Under the pieces are notes generated by a model that was not told where the DNA came from, ran no database searches, and saw nothing but the letters and a program-made list of their open reading frames with translations. 56,849 nt of DNA, from positions 1 through 56,849 of the forward strand of contig JAQXJR010000020.1 of NCBI GenBank assembly GCA_029009055.1. The letters are read 5' to 3'. Positions within the stretch are counted from its first letter, which is position 1. Each line of letters begins with the position of its first letter. The stretch comes from Eubacteriales bacterium (GTDB taxonomy: Bacteria; Bacillota; Clostridia; Peptostreptococcales; Anaerovoracaceae). The position numbers and the translations under genes are program-made. This document shows positions 1-10,143 of the stretch, one piece after another.

Positions 1-233
1 CGAAGAGAATAGGATATGGGTACCGAAATGATGAATACTTCTTCACACTCGTGAGATATTCCTCGCTGCCGGCAGTGAGACAGAAAAAACAAAATGAGGG
101 ATAGTCATCAACTATCCCCCAGAAATCCGTGAAGAACCAAATAAAAAGAAGGGCGCCTTCCCGAGTCTCGGGAAAGCGCCCTATCCATACTAAATCACGC
201 GGTGCCCGACTGCCGCCGGGATCTAACGCGTTA
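1..233. other. Window-edge stretch without a gene
   Basis: No convincing gene is seen here. It holds the terminator of the phosphoglucomutase gene (see 141-182). A second, weaker hairpin lies around 97-119 (GGGATAG paired with CTATCCC), read on the minus strand before a T-rich stretch. That could be a back-up terminator for the same transcript. Confidence 0.4.
141..182 (-). terminator. Rho-independent terminator of the phosphoglucomutase gene
   Basis: Read on the minus strand, a long stem (GGGCGC plus TTCCCGAG paired with CTCGGGAA plus GCGCCC, tight loop) is followed by TTCTTTTT. It lies about 50 bases past the stop codon at 234. Confidence 0.85.
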
Positions 234-2861
234 CTAATTCTTCTTATAGCTGTGAGCCATCAGCAGATCGAGAAGGTCGTCATCCACCGGCTCATCAGAA
301 GCTTCGGCCTCTTCGGACTCATCAGCAGCTTCATCGCCAGCCTCTTCAACATCCGCCGAGGCTGCTTCCTCTGTAACGGTCTCGGTAGCGACTATACTGC
401 CATCCTCACGAGTCTTAAGAGATGACTCCTCGCGGCGGACGATCTCCATGCCGTCTCTGGACTGCTCCGTCTCGACCAGAACGAAATCAGAACCCGGATC
501 GTCAGAATCGACTATAACGAAGCCTGTCTCCTGAGTTCCATCGACAGCGTCCTTAGCAGCCTGTTTAATTAGGTCTTCGACTAGCTCATCCCCATCAGGC
601 TCGCCATCAGCGGCAATATCACCAGCTTCAGCCTCAACCTCGCCTGCTTCTTCGGAAAGCGCGGCTGCCTGGGCTGCCTGCTCAGCCTCAACAGCTGTAT
701 TCATAGCTCGGTTAGTCTTTTCCAGGGCTTCCGCGGCTTCAGCCTCAGATGTCATGCCCAGGATCGCGGCTTCGGCAGCCTCGAGCTCGCGACGAGCCAA
801 CTCCAGGGCATCGACAGCCTCTTCCTCAGCGATCTCGACCCTCGATTCCTCATTATCGGCAGCTTCCTCTGCCGCTTCCTCTGCGCCCGCTTCCTCTGCC
901 TCAACAGCCTCTTCAGCAGCTTCTACCTCTGCCGCTTCTTCGACCACGGCATCCTCAGCCACATCCTCTTCCACAGCATCGTCTATTGCCTCTTCAACAG
1001 CTTCCTCTGCAGCTTCAGCTTCGACCGCTTCTTCGATAGCCTCACCTACAGCCTCGTCGATCTCCTCTTCAGGCTCTCTAGGGATACCCGCTTCCTTAAT
1101 GCCTTCCAGGTCTCCCTCGACGCCGGCAGCCAGCATAGCCGTAGCACAGCCCTGAACCAGGTCGAACAGGGCATCAGCCTCTTCCTGAGACTCGCCGTTA
1201 GCCATAGTGTAAAGCTTTATCTTCGGCTCAGTTCCCGACGGTCTGAATATAGCGTTACAGCCGCCCTCCAGCTCGAAATACAGGACATTACTCTTAGGCA
1301 GGCCCGTGCTCTCCGGCTCAGGGTCATCGAACGGACTCTTCGTCAGATCCTTCACCTCATCCTTCAGGTAATCCCTCACCCTCAGGACCTTAAGGCCGAT
1401 CTGGTCTATATCGTCATTCCTCAGAGCCTCCATGACCTTACTCATGTTCTCCTGAGCGTCTATGCCCTCGAACTCTATGGAAGTCACCTTCTCCTCGAAA
1501 TAGCCGTACTTCTTATAGAGCTCCTGCAGAGCCTGATAAAGCGTGTAACGTCTTTGCTGGTAATAGCAAGCCATCTCAGCCACGAGCATAGCAGCCACTA
1601 CAGCGTCCTTATCGCGCGCGTATGTCCCCTTCAGGAAGCCATAGCTCTCCTCGAAGCCGAACAGGAACGAATAATCGCCCGTAGCTTCGAACTCCTTAAT
1701 CTTCTCGCCGATGAACTTAAAGCCGGTCAGTGTCCTGAACATCTTAACGCCGTTCATCTCGCAGATAACGTCAGCCATAGGCGTAGAAACGATCGAAGTC
1801 ACGGCAGCGGCGTTCTCCGGCAGCTTCTCCTCGTCCTTATATGCCTTGATTATGAAGTCCAGGAGCAGGCAGCCGATCTGGTTTCCAGTCAGCAAAACAT
1901 AGTCTTCTCCGTGCTTCACAGCCACACCGCAGCGGTCGCTGTCCGGGTCTGTCGCTATGATGAGGTCGGCATTATTCGCCTTCGCGTACTGGAACGCCAG
2001 CTCGAAAGCCTCCTTATTCTCAGGGTTAGGCGACTTCACCGTAGGGAAATTACCGTCAGTTTCCATCTGCTCCTTAACAGTGATGACATTCTGGATGCCG
2101 ATCTGGCGGAGGACCCTAGGAACCAGCTTATAACCGGCGCCGTGCAGCGGAGTATAGACGATAGTCATATACTGGCCTTCCTTTGCTACGGCCTTCTTAG
2201 CCACGGACTGAGCCACGACCTCGGACACGTAATCATCGTCCATCTCCTTATCGAGGTACTCTATGAGCCCGCGCGTGGAAGCCTGGCGGAAGCTGATCCA
2301 CTTAACGTCGTTGAAAATGTCCAGCTCGTTCATGCGGTTGGAGATCTTCTTCGCCAGGTCAGGGTCTATCTGGGCGCCGTCGCTCCAGTAAACCTTATAA
2401 CCGTTATATTCCTTAGTGTTATGGCTGGCAGTGATGTTGATCCCGGCTATGGAGCCCGTGTGTCTTACAGCGTATGACAGTTCCGGCGTCGGCCTCAGGG
2501 AGTCGAACAGGTTAGCCTTAATGTCGTTAGCCGCCAGAGTCATGGCAGCCTCGCGGGCGAACTCCCTGCTGTGGTTCCTGGAGTCGAAGGCGATCGCGAC
2601 ACCATTACTGTAGTCCTCGCCGCTCTCCTTAATAACGTCAGCCAAAGCCTGCGTCACAAGGCGGACAGTGTATACGTTAAGCCCGTTCAGACCGAAGCGC
2701 ATAACACACCTGATCCCGGCTGTTCCGAAGTCAGGCAGCTTCCCGAACCTGTCCTCTATCTCTTCTTCGTCATTCTGGATCTTCCTCAGGTCATCCAGAG
2801 CGTCTTCTTCAACATAGCCGCTGGTGAACCAGTAGCGATATTTTCTGTAACTCGAATCCAT
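234..2861 (-). CDS. Phosphoglucomutase/phosphomannomutase with a long acidic C-terminal tail
   Basis: Cytoplasmic phospho-sugar mutase of the alpha-D-phosphohexomutase superfamily. It most likely interconverts glucose-1-P and glucose-6-P and so links GlgC and GlgP to central metabolism; phosphomannomutase activity cannot be excluded. Motifs in order: active-site serine loop TASHN (144-148), metal loop DPDSDR (305-310), sugar loop GFEESYG (402-408), phosphate loop RPSGTEPK (540-547). The catalytic part ends near residue 580, the normal family length. About 280 further residues follow, nearly all Glu, Ala, Asp and Val, ending DDLLDLLMAHSYKKN. That last peptide recurs at the C-terminus of the TagO-like protein at 53863-55131. 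The ATG is preceded by AGGGGAG about 11 bases upstream. It is a separate transcription unit on the same strand as the glg genes. The enzyme identity is secure; the tail's role is unknown. Confidence 0.9.
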   Translation of the reverse strand: MDSSYRKYRYWFTSGYVEEDALDDLRKIQNDEEEIEDRFGKLPDFGTAGIRCVMRFGLNGLNVYTVRLVTQALADVIKESGEDYSNGVAIAFDSRNHSREFAREAAMTLAANDIKANLFDSLRPTPELSYAVRHTGSIAGINITASHNTKEYNGYKVYWSDGAQIDPDLAKKISNRMNELDIFNDVKWISFRQASTRGLIEYLDKEMDDDYVSEVVAQSVAKKAVAKEGQYMTIVYTPLHGAGYKLVPRVLRQIGIQNVITVKEQMETDGNFPTVKSPNPENKEAFELAFQYAKANNADLIIATDPDSDRCGVAVKHGEDYVLLTGNQIGCLLLDFIIKAYKDEEKLPENAAAVTSIVSTPMADVICEMNGVKMFRTLTGFKFIGEKIKEFEATGDYSFLFGFEESYGFLKGTYARDKDAVVAAMLVAEMACYYQQRRYTLYQALQELYKKYGYFEEKVTSIEFEGIDAQENMSKVMEALRNDDIDQIGLKVLRVRDYLKDEVKDLTKSPFDDPEPESTGLPKSNVLYFELEGGCNAIFRPSGTEPKIKLYTMANGESQEEADALFDLVQGCATAMLAAGVEGDLEGIKEAGIPREPEEEIDEAVGEAIEEAVEAEAAEEAVEEAIDDAVEEDVAEDAVVEEAAEVEAAEEAVEAEEAGAEEAAEEAADNEESRVEIAEEEAVDALELARRELEAAEAAILGMTSEAEAAEALEKTNRAMNTAVEAEQAAQAAALSEEAGEVEAEAGDIAADGEPDGDELVEDLIKQAAKDAVDGTQETGFVIVDSDDPGSDFVLVETEQSRDGMEIVRREESSLKTREDGSIVATETVTEEAASADVEEAGDEAADESEEAEASDEPVDDDLLDLLMAHSYKKN

Positions 2862-3125
2862 TCTTCTTCAATCTCCCCTTAAAAATTTCCGCGCCCGCCG
2901 GAGCTCCACCCCCGAGCAAATCGCGTCCGTAGCAGTAATATCCTATATCTTAAAATTAACTGTATTTACTAATTTAATGTTTTCGCAAAGGCTTTTGCGT
3001 TCGGCAGCCGAGCAATTGCTGTCATTGAATTCGAGCAATTGCGGCCTTTGCGTTCGAACCTGGAAACTTGCGTGATCGTTGCCGCTCGGGCAGCCGGCTT
3101 TTACTGCCTTTACTTTCACGCGCGG

Positions 3126-5012
3126 CTATTCCATCGTCTCCAGGATCAGGACCTCGCCCGGGAATATGGTGATATTCTCGCGGAACTCCCGCCCGGTCAG
3201 CACGTCACGCCTGTTCTCGCCCACGACCAGGACCTCCTCGACCCCGCCGCAGTTAGCGGCAGTTATGACGCTTCCGACCGGCCTACCGGCCTCATCCCTA
3301 TCGAACCTCTCGAAAGCGAAAAGCCCGCCAAACGAAGCGACCTGCCTGTAAAGGCCCTTCCTATACACAGGATTCCGCCGCCGGAAGGCGATAAGCCGCC
3401 TGTACCAGCTTTGCAGCTCACGATTCTCATGCCCCCAAGGGAAGCAGCCCCTGTTGAACGGGTCGGAGTAGCCTTCCATACCCGCCTCGTCGCCGTAATA
3501 GATACAAGGCACTCCCGGCAGGGTCATCTGAATGGCTGAGGCTATCATCAGCATCCTGACCGCCCGCTCGCGCTCATCCGGGCTCATGCGCTCTGCCGCC
3601 TCTTCCTCCCTGGAAGGGTAAGGACCTAAGTCGCGTCCGCCCAGCGCCGTCAGTATCCTCACGCTGTCATGGGTCCCGATGTTATTCATCATGCAGTTCA
3701 TGACCTCAGGCGGGTAATTCTCCAGCAAAGTGTCGACAGCGTCTGTCAGCCGTCCGGCGTCTCCGTTCCTTATGAACGATATCAGCCCCTGGCGGAGTGG
3801 GTAGTTCATTACAGCGTCCAGCTTATTCCCTTCGAAATAATTCTTCCGCTCGCTGTACGATATCTTATTAGACGCGTCCTCCCAGACCTCGCCCACCAGG
3901 TAGCAGTCAGGTTTCTCAGTCTTAACTGCCTCAGCGAACTTCTCGAGAAAAGAGTTCGGGAGTTCGTCAGCCACATCGAGCCGCCAGCCCGAAGCCCCGG
4001 CCCTGAGCCATTTCCGCGCTATGCCGTCCTCGCCGCAGATGAAATCCACGTAAGACGGCTCTTTCTTATTTATCCTCGGGAGTGTATTTATGCCCCACCA
4101 GGATTCGTATGTCCCGTCGTCTCGGAAATAATACCATTTCCGATATTTCGAGTCCGGGTCGCTGTAAGCCCCGTGCCCGCCGTAATGGCCGAATTTATCG
4201 AAGTAGACAGAATCCGCTCCCGTGTGAGAGAAAACACCGTCCAGGATTATCCTGATGCCCCGATCATTAGCTTCTCCGCAAAGTAATTTAAATTTCTCTT
4301 CGTCTCCGAACATGGGGTCTATTTTCGAGTAGTCCGCCGTGTCGTATTTATGGTTGGAGTAGGCTTCGAAAATCGGGCTCAAATAGAGGCACGTGACACC
4401 AAGTCCTTCCAAATACGGGAGTTTCTCCCGGATCCCATCCAGATTTCCACCGAAGAAGTCGTTATTTAAGATCTCGCCATTCACCGGCTTCCATTCAGGC
4501 GTTCCGCCCCAGTCATCCCTGTTTATCTTACCCGGAAGCTCTACCCGTTCTCCGCTCTTACAAAACCGATCTACGAATATGTGGTAGATGACGCCGCCTT
4601 CCAGCCACTCAGGGACCTGATAGTCCCTTTTATATACCGTGAGCTGCCAGGCGGCCAGATTCTCGCCTTCCCGGTAGGGTCTGGCTCGGCCGAAGTCTCC
4701 TCTTCCGACTCTGACGAGGCCGCTCTTCGTTTCAAATTCAAAGGAATACCAGTAGAGACCCCGGTCGTAGAAAGGGACAGTCACGGAGTAGCAGATGTAG
4801 TCGTCTGTTTCCTCCGGGGTCTCTTCCGCTTTCATATCGTAGCGGGCCGGCTCCGGATGGCGGTCATACTTCACCGCCATCCGGGCTGCCGCGATGCCGG
4901 CAGCGCGGCGCGCGAGCACTCGGAAGCGCGCCGGCCGGCCCGCCTCCAGGGCGCCGAAGGGTTCCTTAAACTGTTCATCCCGGGAATCGAATATGTAGTC
5001 GGCTTCGTTCAA
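3126..5012 (-). CDS. GH13 alpha-amylase-family glycosidase (cyclomaltodextrinase/neopullulanase type)
   Basis: Cytoplasmic alpha-glucan hydrolase, with no signal peptide visible. It probably trims maltodextrins or glycogen branches alongside GlgP. Using the start chosen here (628 residues), an N-terminal beta domain opening NEADYIFDSRDEQF precedes the TIM barrel. Conserved regions are DGVFSH (region I), GWRLDVADE with the nucleophile Asp near 346, LVGEVWE with the acid/base Glu near 375, and NNIGTHDS with the Asp near 449, so it looks catalytically intact. Start choice: the frame is open up to a TTG at 5117, but that TTG has no ribosome binding site and lies inside a 15-bp direct repeat. A TTG at 5012 has AGAAGGA about 9 bases upstream. 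It follows glgD by 162 bases and may be read from the glg operon. The exact substrate cannot be told from sequence. Confidence 0.85.
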   Translation of the reverse strand: MNEADYIFDSRDEQFKEPFGALEAGRPARFRVLARRAAGIAAARMAVKYDRHPEPARYDMKAEETPEETDDYICYSVTVPFYDRGLYWYSFEFETKSGLVRVGRGDFGRARPYREGENLAAWQLTVYKRDYQVPEWLEGGVIYHIFVDRFCKSGERVELPGKINRDDWGGTPEWKPVNGEILNNDFFGGNLDGIREKLPYLEGLGVTCLYLSPIFEAYSNHKYDTADYSKIDPMFGDEEKFKLLCGEANDRGIRIILDGVFSHTGADSVYFDKFGHYGGHGAYSDPDSKYRKWYYFRDDGTYESWWGINTLPRINKKEPSYVDFICGEDGIARKWLRAGASGWRLDVADELPNSFLEKFAEAVKTEKPDCYLVGEVWEDASNKISYSERKNYFEGNKLDAVMNYPLRQGLISFIRNGDAGRLTDAVDTLLENYPPEVMNCMMNNIGTHDSVRILTALGGRDLGPYPSREEEAAERMSPDERERAVRMLMIASAIQMTLPGVPCIYYGDEAGMEGYSDPFNRGCFPWGHENRELQSWYRRLIAFRRRNPVYRKGLYRQVASFGGLFAFERFDRDEAGRPVGSVITAANCGGVEEVLVVGENRRDVLTGREFRENITIFPGEVLILETME

Positions 5013-5085
5013 AAATAAAGTTCCTTCTTTCAAGTAATATTTTATAATCGGCGCCCCTGCCTCTGGCTTTTCACGAAAGCAAAAC

Positions 5086-5128
5086 GCAATACCTAAACGC
5101 CTTTGCTTCAAAAGCAATACCTAAACGC
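5086..5128. repeat. 15-bp direct repeat GCAATACCTAAACGC
   Basis: GCAATACCTAAACGC occurs at 5086-5100 and again, exactly, at 5114-5128. A TTTGCT motif (5102-5107) lies between the copies. The repeat sits in the glgD to GH13 gap, just upstream of the preferred GH13 start. Confidence 0.75.
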
Positions 5129-5174
5129 GCCACGATGGCAAGGGCCATAAGCCGTATATGCTTTGCTGTATGAA

Positions 5175-6290
5175 TTAAATAACGGTCTTCTTCTCTACGA
5201 AGAACGGATGGGTTATGTAACCGCAAAGCATCCTGTTATCGTTTATGATAGCCTGTTTATCTAAGACAGCGTAGCCGAGGCGGACGTTCTCACCGATCGT
5301 GGAATCCTGCATGACTACTGAGTTCTCAACTACAGCGCCCTTCTTAATGTGGCAGCCCCTGAATATGATAGAGTTCACGACTTTACCTTCTATGAGGGCT
5401 CCGTCGGCTATGAGGGAGTTGCTTATCTCAGCCGTGTCGCCATACTTAGTAGGAGCGCTGTCCTTAACTTCTGTGATTATGCGCCTGTCAGGATTATAGA
5501 ATATCTCGTTCCTTATGTCCTTATCCAGGAGTGACAGGCTGGCCTGGAGGTAGCCCTGCAGATTATCGAGGAAGAGGACTGTCTCGCCACCGCAGTAAGC
5601 GGCTGCCTTACCGGCCTTAACTTCCGGCATAACGACATGTGTCCTGAAACTGTTACCGCGTCTTCCCGCCAGTTCTTTGATTATGTCTATCAGATATTCT
5701 CTGCCGATGACATATGTGTTCGTCGCGTAGAACATGCCATCGTGCCTGGTGGTTCCGGACTTGATATCTGTGATCTTACCGTTTTCGACGCTGTAAACTG
5801 TTGAAACGACATCATCCTTAGGATTGAGGACGTTCTTTACATACAGGCCTGTTACATTAGCGCCCGACTTAATATGGTAGTCCAGCATCTTTTCGAAGTC
5901 TATATTGGCTATGAAGTTACAGCTGGTCATGATTATGTACTTCTCCTTCACGTTCGTCAGATAGTGAAGGTTAGCCTGGAGGGCTTCCAGTCTGTTCTCA
6001 TACATGGTAGTCTCACCGTCCAGAGAGTAAGGTGGGAGGAAGGTCAGGTGTGATGACTTTCTGTCCAGATCCCACTCGCTTCCGGCTCTCACGTGTCCCA
6101 TGAGGCTCTGGTAGTGCTGGGTCGTAACGATACCTACGTTCCTGATCCCTGAGTTCACCATGTTGGAGAGGTTGAAATCTATCACTCTGTATCTTCCGCC
6201 GAATGGAAGAGCCGCGAGTGTTCTCGGACCTGTAAGCTGGTCCAGGTTAACGTCATAAGCGTCTGCGAAAATAATACCTACCGCGTCCAT
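5175..6290 (-). CDS. glgD: GlgD, regulatory subunit of ADP-glucose pyrophosphorylase
   Basis: GlgC-like nucleotidyltransferase-fold protein of 371 residues, the length usual for Firmicutes GlgD. It keeps the substrate-fold segment PFGGRYRVIDFNLSNMVNSG and a C-terminal left-handed beta-helix. The N-terminal nucleotide-binding glycine loop seen in GlgC (LAGGQGSRL) is replaced by FADAYDVNLDQLTG, as expected for the non-catalytic partner. In the family it forms a hetero-oligomer with GlgC and raises its activity. It is third in a glgB-glgC-glgD operon, 10 bases after glgC, with GGAGG placed 7 bases before its ATG. Regulation is presumably through the promoter ahead of glgB. Confidence 0.93.
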   Translation of the reverse strand: MDAVGIIFADAYDVNLDQLTGPRTLAALPFGGRYRVIDFNLSNMVNSGIRNVGIVTTQHYQSLMGHVRAGSEWDLDRKSSHLTFLPPYSLDGETTMYENRLEALQANLHYLTNVKEKYIIMTSCNFIANIDFEKMLDYHIKSGANVTGLYVKNVLNPKDDVVSTVYSVENGKITDIKSGTTRHDGMFYATNTYVIGREYLIDIIKELAGRRGNSFRTHVVMPEVKAGKAAAYCGGETVLFLDNLQGYLQASLSLLDKDIRNEIFYNPDRRIITEVKDSAPTKYGDTAEISNSLIADGALIEGKVVNSIIFRGCHIKKGAVVENSVVMQDSTIGENVRLGYAVLDKQAIINDNRMLCGYITHPFFVEKKTVI

Positions 6291-6300
6291 TCTCGGCCTC

Positions 6301-7482
6301 CTATTCCACGTCTTCTGTAACGATGCCTGAAGCTTCCTTACCGTCAGCCACAGTAACGTTCTTAGCTATAACTGAAAGCTCAGCGCCATCAGCCTTAGGT
6401 CCTCCGACCTTAGCGCCTTCTCCTATGACAGCGCCTTTATCTACGATGGCGTACTCTACCTTAGCGCCTGCCTTAATAGTAGCTCCGGACATGATTATGC
6501 TGTCCTTAACCTCGGCGCCTTCTTCTATGCTTATCTTATTGAAAAGCACGGAGTGTTCTATGCTTCCGTTTACCATATCGCCGTCTCCGCATATGGAGTT
6601 ATGGATCTTAGCCTTCTCGCCGGCGTAGAGAGGTGAGTTGTATGAATGTCTATAGTAGATCCTCCACTCAGGGTCATTAAGCTTAAGGCCGGAAGTCTCA
6701 TCTATAGCGTCCATATTAGCGTCCCAGAAAGATCCCAGGGTACCTACGTCTCTCCAGTAGCCCTGGAATTCGTAGGCGAAAAGCCTCTGGCCGTCGCCCA
6801 GCATATTAGGAATTATGTTCTTACCGAAGTCGTTGGATGAATCCGGATCCGCCTCATCGGCTTCCAGATAGCTTATGAGCTTATCTGTCGTGAAAATGTA
6901 TACTCCCATGGAAGCGAGCGTGCTCTTAGGATGAGCCGGCTTCTCCTCGAACTCTGTTATCTTCAGGTTCTCATCGGTATTCATGATGCCGAAACGGGAA
7001 GCCTCTTCCAGGGACACGTTTATCACCGCTATCGTGCAGTCCGCCTTATTAGCTATATGAGCGTCCAGCATCTTAGAGTAGTCCATCTTGTAAATGTGGT
7101 CGCCTGACAGGATGACCACGTATTCAGGATCGTACTGCTTAATAAATCTGATGTTCTGGTATATGGCATTGGCAGTGCCCTTAAACCAGTCGCCGCCCTT
7201 TGCTGCCTGATATGGCGGAAGGACGTGAAGTCCGCCGAACCTCAGGTTCAGGTCCCATGGCGCTCCCATGCCCAGGTAATCATTCAGCTCGAGAGGCTGA
7301 TACTGAGTCAGGACGCCGACCGTGTCTATGCCGGAGTTCACGCAGTTGGACAGGGAGAAATCTATGATTCTGTACCTGGAACCGAACTGGACCGCCGGCT
7401 TGGCGTTACTGGTCGTAAGCGGGGATAGCCTGCTCCCCTGACCTCCCGCCAGGAGCATCGCGATACATTTTTTTCTAGCCAT
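6301..7482 (-). CDS. glgC: GlgC, glucose-1-phosphate adenylyltransferase
   Basis: Catalytic subunit of ADP-glucose pyrophosphorylase: glucose-1-P plus ATP gives ADP-glucose and pyrophosphate, the committed step of bacterial glycogen synthesis. The N-terminus has the nucleotide loop [14 protein letters not shown], followed by [26 protein letters not shown], the sugar-phosphate loop [11 protein letters not shown] and [15 protein letters not shown]. The C-terminal third is hexapeptide-repeat beta-helix. Start: ATG at 7482 rather than the upstream in-frame ATG at 7500, because GGAGG (inside the end of glgB) lies 7 bases before it. Its first codons overlap the glgB stop by 8 bases, which implies translational coupling. 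The length (394 residues) is normal. Confidence 0.95.
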   Translation of the reverse strand: MARKKCIAMLLAGGQGSRLSPLTTSNAKPAVQFGSRYRIIDFSLSNCVNSGIDTVGVLTQYQPLELNDYLGMGAPWDLNLRFGGLHVLPPYQAAKGGDWFKGTANAIYQNIRFIKQYDPEYVVILSGDHIYKMDYSKMLDAHIANKADCTIAVINVSLEEASRFGIMNTDENLKITEFEEKPAHPKSTLASMGVYIFTTDKLISYLEADEADPDSSNDFGKNIIPNMLGDGQRLFAYEFQGYWRDVGTLGSFWDANMDAIDETSGLKLNDPEWRIYYRHSYNSPLYAGEKAKIHNSICGDGDMVNGSIEHSVLFNKISIEEGAEVKDSIIMSGATIKAGAKVEYAIVDKGAVIGEGAKVGGPKADGAELSVIAKNVTVADGKEASGIVTEDVE

Positions 7483-9424
7483 TATGCTGCCTCCTTTCAA
7501 GGATCATTCCGGAAAATCTCGGGAGAGGCACTGTGACATGCTGGCTGAAACCGTTGCAGCTGCCCGCGAGCACCTTATATCTCTTACCTTTTCTATAGCC
7601 TCTTCCTCCGGCGTGGACCATATCTGTATCTATAACGCGCTCGTAATATTCCCCGTCAGGTATGCCTATGTCGTATTTCGGGAAATCGAGTCCCGACAGG
7701 TTCAGCACTACCATTACCACGGACGAATCATCCGCGTTCGCGTCTTCAGATCTGTAGTAAGTAAAGACATTATCCTTCGCGTTATCCGCGTCTATCCAGC
7801 GAAAACCGTCGTATGAGTCATCGCGGACCCATAGAGCCGGCGTATCTTCATAATATTTATTCAGCTCCTTAACGAAGCCCTGCATCTTCTTATGCTTCTC
7901 ATACCCAAGCAAAAGCCAGTCGAGCTCCTGCTTCTCGTTCCATTCTATGAACTGGGCGAATTCCGACCCCATGAATGTGAGTTTCTTCCCCGGGTGGGTC
8001 ATCATGTAGACATAGAAGGCCCTGAGCTGGGCGAATTTATCGTCGTACTCTCCCGGCATCTTATCTACCATGGACTTCTTCCCGTGCACTACCTCGTCGT
8101 GCGATATAGGCAGGATGTAATTCTCACTCATGGCATATGTCATGGCGAATGTCAGTTTATTATGTATGCCGCCACGGAATATAGGGTCTGTCTGGAAGTA
8201 GGAAAGCGTGTCGTTCATCCAGCCCATGTTCCACTTAAAGTTGAAGCCTAAGCCTCCGTCCTCAGGCGGTTTCGTGACATTAGGCCAGGCCGTCGATTCT
8301 TCCGCCACCGTTATTACGCCCGGGTGGTGCGTAAGTACGCTCTCGTTCATGGTCTGGAGGAATTCCACGGCTTCCTTATTCTGGTTTCCGCCTTCGTCGT
8401 TCGGCCTCCACTCACCCGGCTCCCTGTCATAGTCCAGGTAAAGCATGGCGGCTACAGCGTCCACCCTGAGCCCGTCTATGTGGAATTTATCGCAGAAATA
8501 ATAGGCGTCGGAAACGAGGAAGCTCACGACTTCAGGCTTACCGAAGTTGAAAGCTCTGGTCCCCCAGCCCTTATGCTCCATCTTAAGCGGATCCGGGTCC
8601 TCATAGAGAGGATGACCGTCGAACTCTATGAGCCCGTGCTCGTCCTTAGGAAAATGGGCCGGAACCCAGTCCATGATCACGCCTATGCCCGCCCGATGGG
8701 CTTCGTTCATGAAGTACTTAAAGTCGTCAGGCGTGCCGTATCTCGATGTGATAGCATAGTAGCCTGTCACCTGGTAGCCCCAAGACCCCTCATAAGGGTA
8801 TTCCGTTACCGGAAGCAGCTCTATGTGGGTGTAGCCCATCTTCTTAACGTAAGGAATGAGAAGGTCTGCGAGCTCTCTGTAACTGTAGAAGCTGCCATCT
8901 TCCTTCCGCTTCCAGGATCCCATATGCATCTCGTATATGTTCATAGGAGATTCGTATGGATTTACCTGCTTCCTCTTCTCCAGCCACTTAGAGTCACTCC
9001 AGGCGAATTTCTTATTTATGTCCCAGACGACAGAAGCCCTGAGGCTGCCGTCTTCCAACTCGCCCTTCTCAGCGCAGAATGCGTACGGGTCAGCCTTATA
9101 GACCGTCTTCCCTGTGTCGGATGTGACGGCATACTTATATAGGTCACCCACGCCGAGTTTATCTGTAGTGATTTCCCATATAGTCGGGTCGTCCTCCCGC
9201 CTCTCCATAGGATCCGCCGATACGTCCCAGCCATTGAAATCACCGACCAGAGCTATGGACGCGGCTTGAGGCGCCCAGACCCTGAAGACCCATGTGCTCT
9301 TCTTAGCCCTGCCGCCTTTCAGCCTGTGAGCCCCGAAAAGCTCGTAGCTCATGAAGTCGACGCCTCTATGGAAAACGTATTTCTGAAATGTGATGTCCTG
9401 TCTCTTCCCGGCTCTCTCCGCCAT
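7475..9424 (-). CDS. glgB: GlgB, 1,4-alpha-glucan branching enzyme
   Basis: Introduces alpha-1,6 branches into growing glycogen. An N-terminal CBM48-like domain ([21 protein letters not shown]) is followed by a GH13 barrel: [14 protein letters not shown] (region I), [15 protein letters not shown] with the nucleophile Asp near 322, VAEESTAWP with the acid/base Glu near 375, and [13 protein letters not shown] with the transition-state Asp. All catalytic residues are present. Start: ATG at 9424, preceded by GGAGGTGAT 4 bases upstream, a near-perfect ribosome binding site; an upstream in-frame ATG at 9448 lacks one. First gene of glgBCD. The length (649 residues) is within family range. Confidence 0.95.
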   Translation of the reverse strand: MAERAGKRQDITFQKYVFHRGVDFMSYELFGAHRLKGGRAKKSTWVFRVWAPQAASIALVGDFNGWDVSADPMERREDDPTIWEITTDKLGVGDLYKYAVTSDTGKTVYKADPYAFCAEKGELEDGSLRASVVWDINKKFAWSDSKWLEKRKQVNPYESPMNIYEMHMGSWKRKEDGSFYSYRELADLLIPYVKKMGYTHIELLPVTEYPYEGSWGYQVTGYYAITSRYGTPDDFKYFMNEAHRAGIGVIMDWVPAHFPKDEHGLIEFDGHPLYEDPDPLKMEHKGWGTRAFNFGKPEVVSFLVSDAYYFCDKFHIDGLRVDAVAAMLYLDYDREPGEWRPNDEGGNQNKEAVEFLQTMNESVLTHHPGVITVAEESTAWPNVTKPPEDGGLGFNFKWNMGWMNDTLSYFQTDPIFRGGIHNKLTFAMTYAMSENYILPISHDEVVHGKKSMVDKMPGEYDDKFAQLRAFYVYMMTHPGKKLTFMGSEFAQFIEWNEKQELDWLLLGYEKHKKMQGFVKELNKYYEDTPALWVRDDSYDGFRWIDADNAKDNVFTYYRSEDANADDSSVVMVVLNLSGLDFPKYDIGIPDGEYYERVIDTDMVHAGGRGYRKGKRYKVLAGSCNGFSQHVTVPLPRFSGMILERRQHNG

Positions 9425-9462
9425 ACAGATCACCTCCATAAAACGCATAATCAGTTACTATA

Positions 9463-9491
9463 ATTTTAGCCTATGGATGACTTCTTTACAA
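9463..9491 (-). promoter_or_regulatory. Candidate promoter of the glgB-glgC-glgD operon
   Basis: On the minus strand TTGTAA (9486-9491) and TAAAAT (9463-9468) are separated by 17 bases, about 40 bases upstream of the glgB start. Both boxes are near consensus for the housekeeping sigma factor. Confidence 0.55.
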
Positions 9492-9584
9492 GCTGACAAA
9501 ACACCTCATCCCACGCCTAATTCTCATCCCTCAGCAAAGCCTTTCCTTTTGCGCTCAGGCTCTGCCCTGAAGGCCGGAGGCATT

Positions 9585-9609
9585 AAAAAACCGCCCCGGC
9601 CGGGGCGGC
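9585..9609 (-). terminator. Terminator of the repeat-protein fragment gene
   Basis: Perfect 9-bp stem CCGCCCCGG/CCGGGGCGG followed on the minus strand by TTTTTT, about 20 bases after the stop at 9629. A GCTTTGCT octamer (9613-9620) sits between the stop and the hairpin. Confidence 0.9.
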
Positions 9610-9628
9610 TTGGCTTTGCTATATGATA

Positions 9629-10138
9629 TTAATATGCCTTAAAGTTAGAGTATACGGTCTTAGTCGAGTACTTACCGTTCTCCTTAACGATCTCCTGCTT
9701 TATGAACTTCTTCTTATAGTATTTATAGCTGTATGCCATGGTCGTCTTATAATTTCCGTTGACCGCTACTATCTTAGATGTGTATCCCTTCTTATTGTAT
9801 GAAGTCTTAGTCGTCGATGTCTCCTTATTCAGCAGGTTCGTGTGCTTGCAGTAGACTTCCTTACCCTTCTTATACTTATATTCGTCGGAGTAGCTGACAT
9901 AGACTTCATCGCCTGAACCGCTCTTAGCTGTGGACTTCTTTACCAGGCCATTCCTATAGTATGTGAATGTCTGTGTGGAATTCACGGCCTTATCCGCAGA
10001 GGACTCCGTAAGCTTCGCGAGTCTGGTCTTCTTATAGAACTTCTTATATTTATATGTCCTCTTAGTCACCGTTTTCGTGCCGTCGTAATTATATTGGGTC
10101 ACGGTATCGTAAGAGTTCCTGCCATTCTTATAATGCAT
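9629..10138 (-). CDS. Hypothetical Tyr/Lys-rich repeat protein, probable C-terminal fragment
   Basis: I do not recognise a named family. The 169 residues are built of loose repeats rich in YKYKK, YYRNG and YNKKGY segments, the style of YD/Rhs-like extracellular repeat proteins. No signal peptide is visible, so export is not supported. Start: ATG at 10138 with AAGGA 4 bases upstream. The frame stays open to 10282, but that extension crosses the terminator hairpin of the yafQ transcript (10181-10208) and a dispersed intergenic repeat (10144-10169), so it is not believable coding sequence. The simplest reading is a remnant of a larger secreted protein whose 5' part was lost, or a small orphan gene. 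Confidence 0.5.
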   Translation of the reverse strand: MHYKNGRNSYDTVTQYNYDGTKTVTKRTYKYKKFYKKTRLAKLTESSADKAVNSTQTFTYYRNGLVKKSTAKSGSGDEVYVSYSDEYKYKKGKEVYCKHTNLLNKETSTTKTSYNKKGYTSKIVAVNGNYKTTMAYSYKYYKKKFIKQEIVKENGKYSTKTVYSNFKAY

Positions 10139-10143
10139 AACTT

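Noticed and set aside
1554..2477. Long plus-strand open frame opposite the phosphoglucomutase gene
   Set aside because: It lies antisense to conserved catalytic motifs, encodes no recognisable domain, and has no ribosome binding site; it is a by-product of codon bias.
5013..5117. Upstream TTG start of the GH13 gene
   Set aside because: No ribosome binding site, and the added 35 residues come from a 15-bp direct repeat region; the TTG at 5012 fits better.
8324..9142. 272-codon plus-strand frame opposite glgB
   Set aside because: Fully antisense to a secure gene, with no domain similarity.
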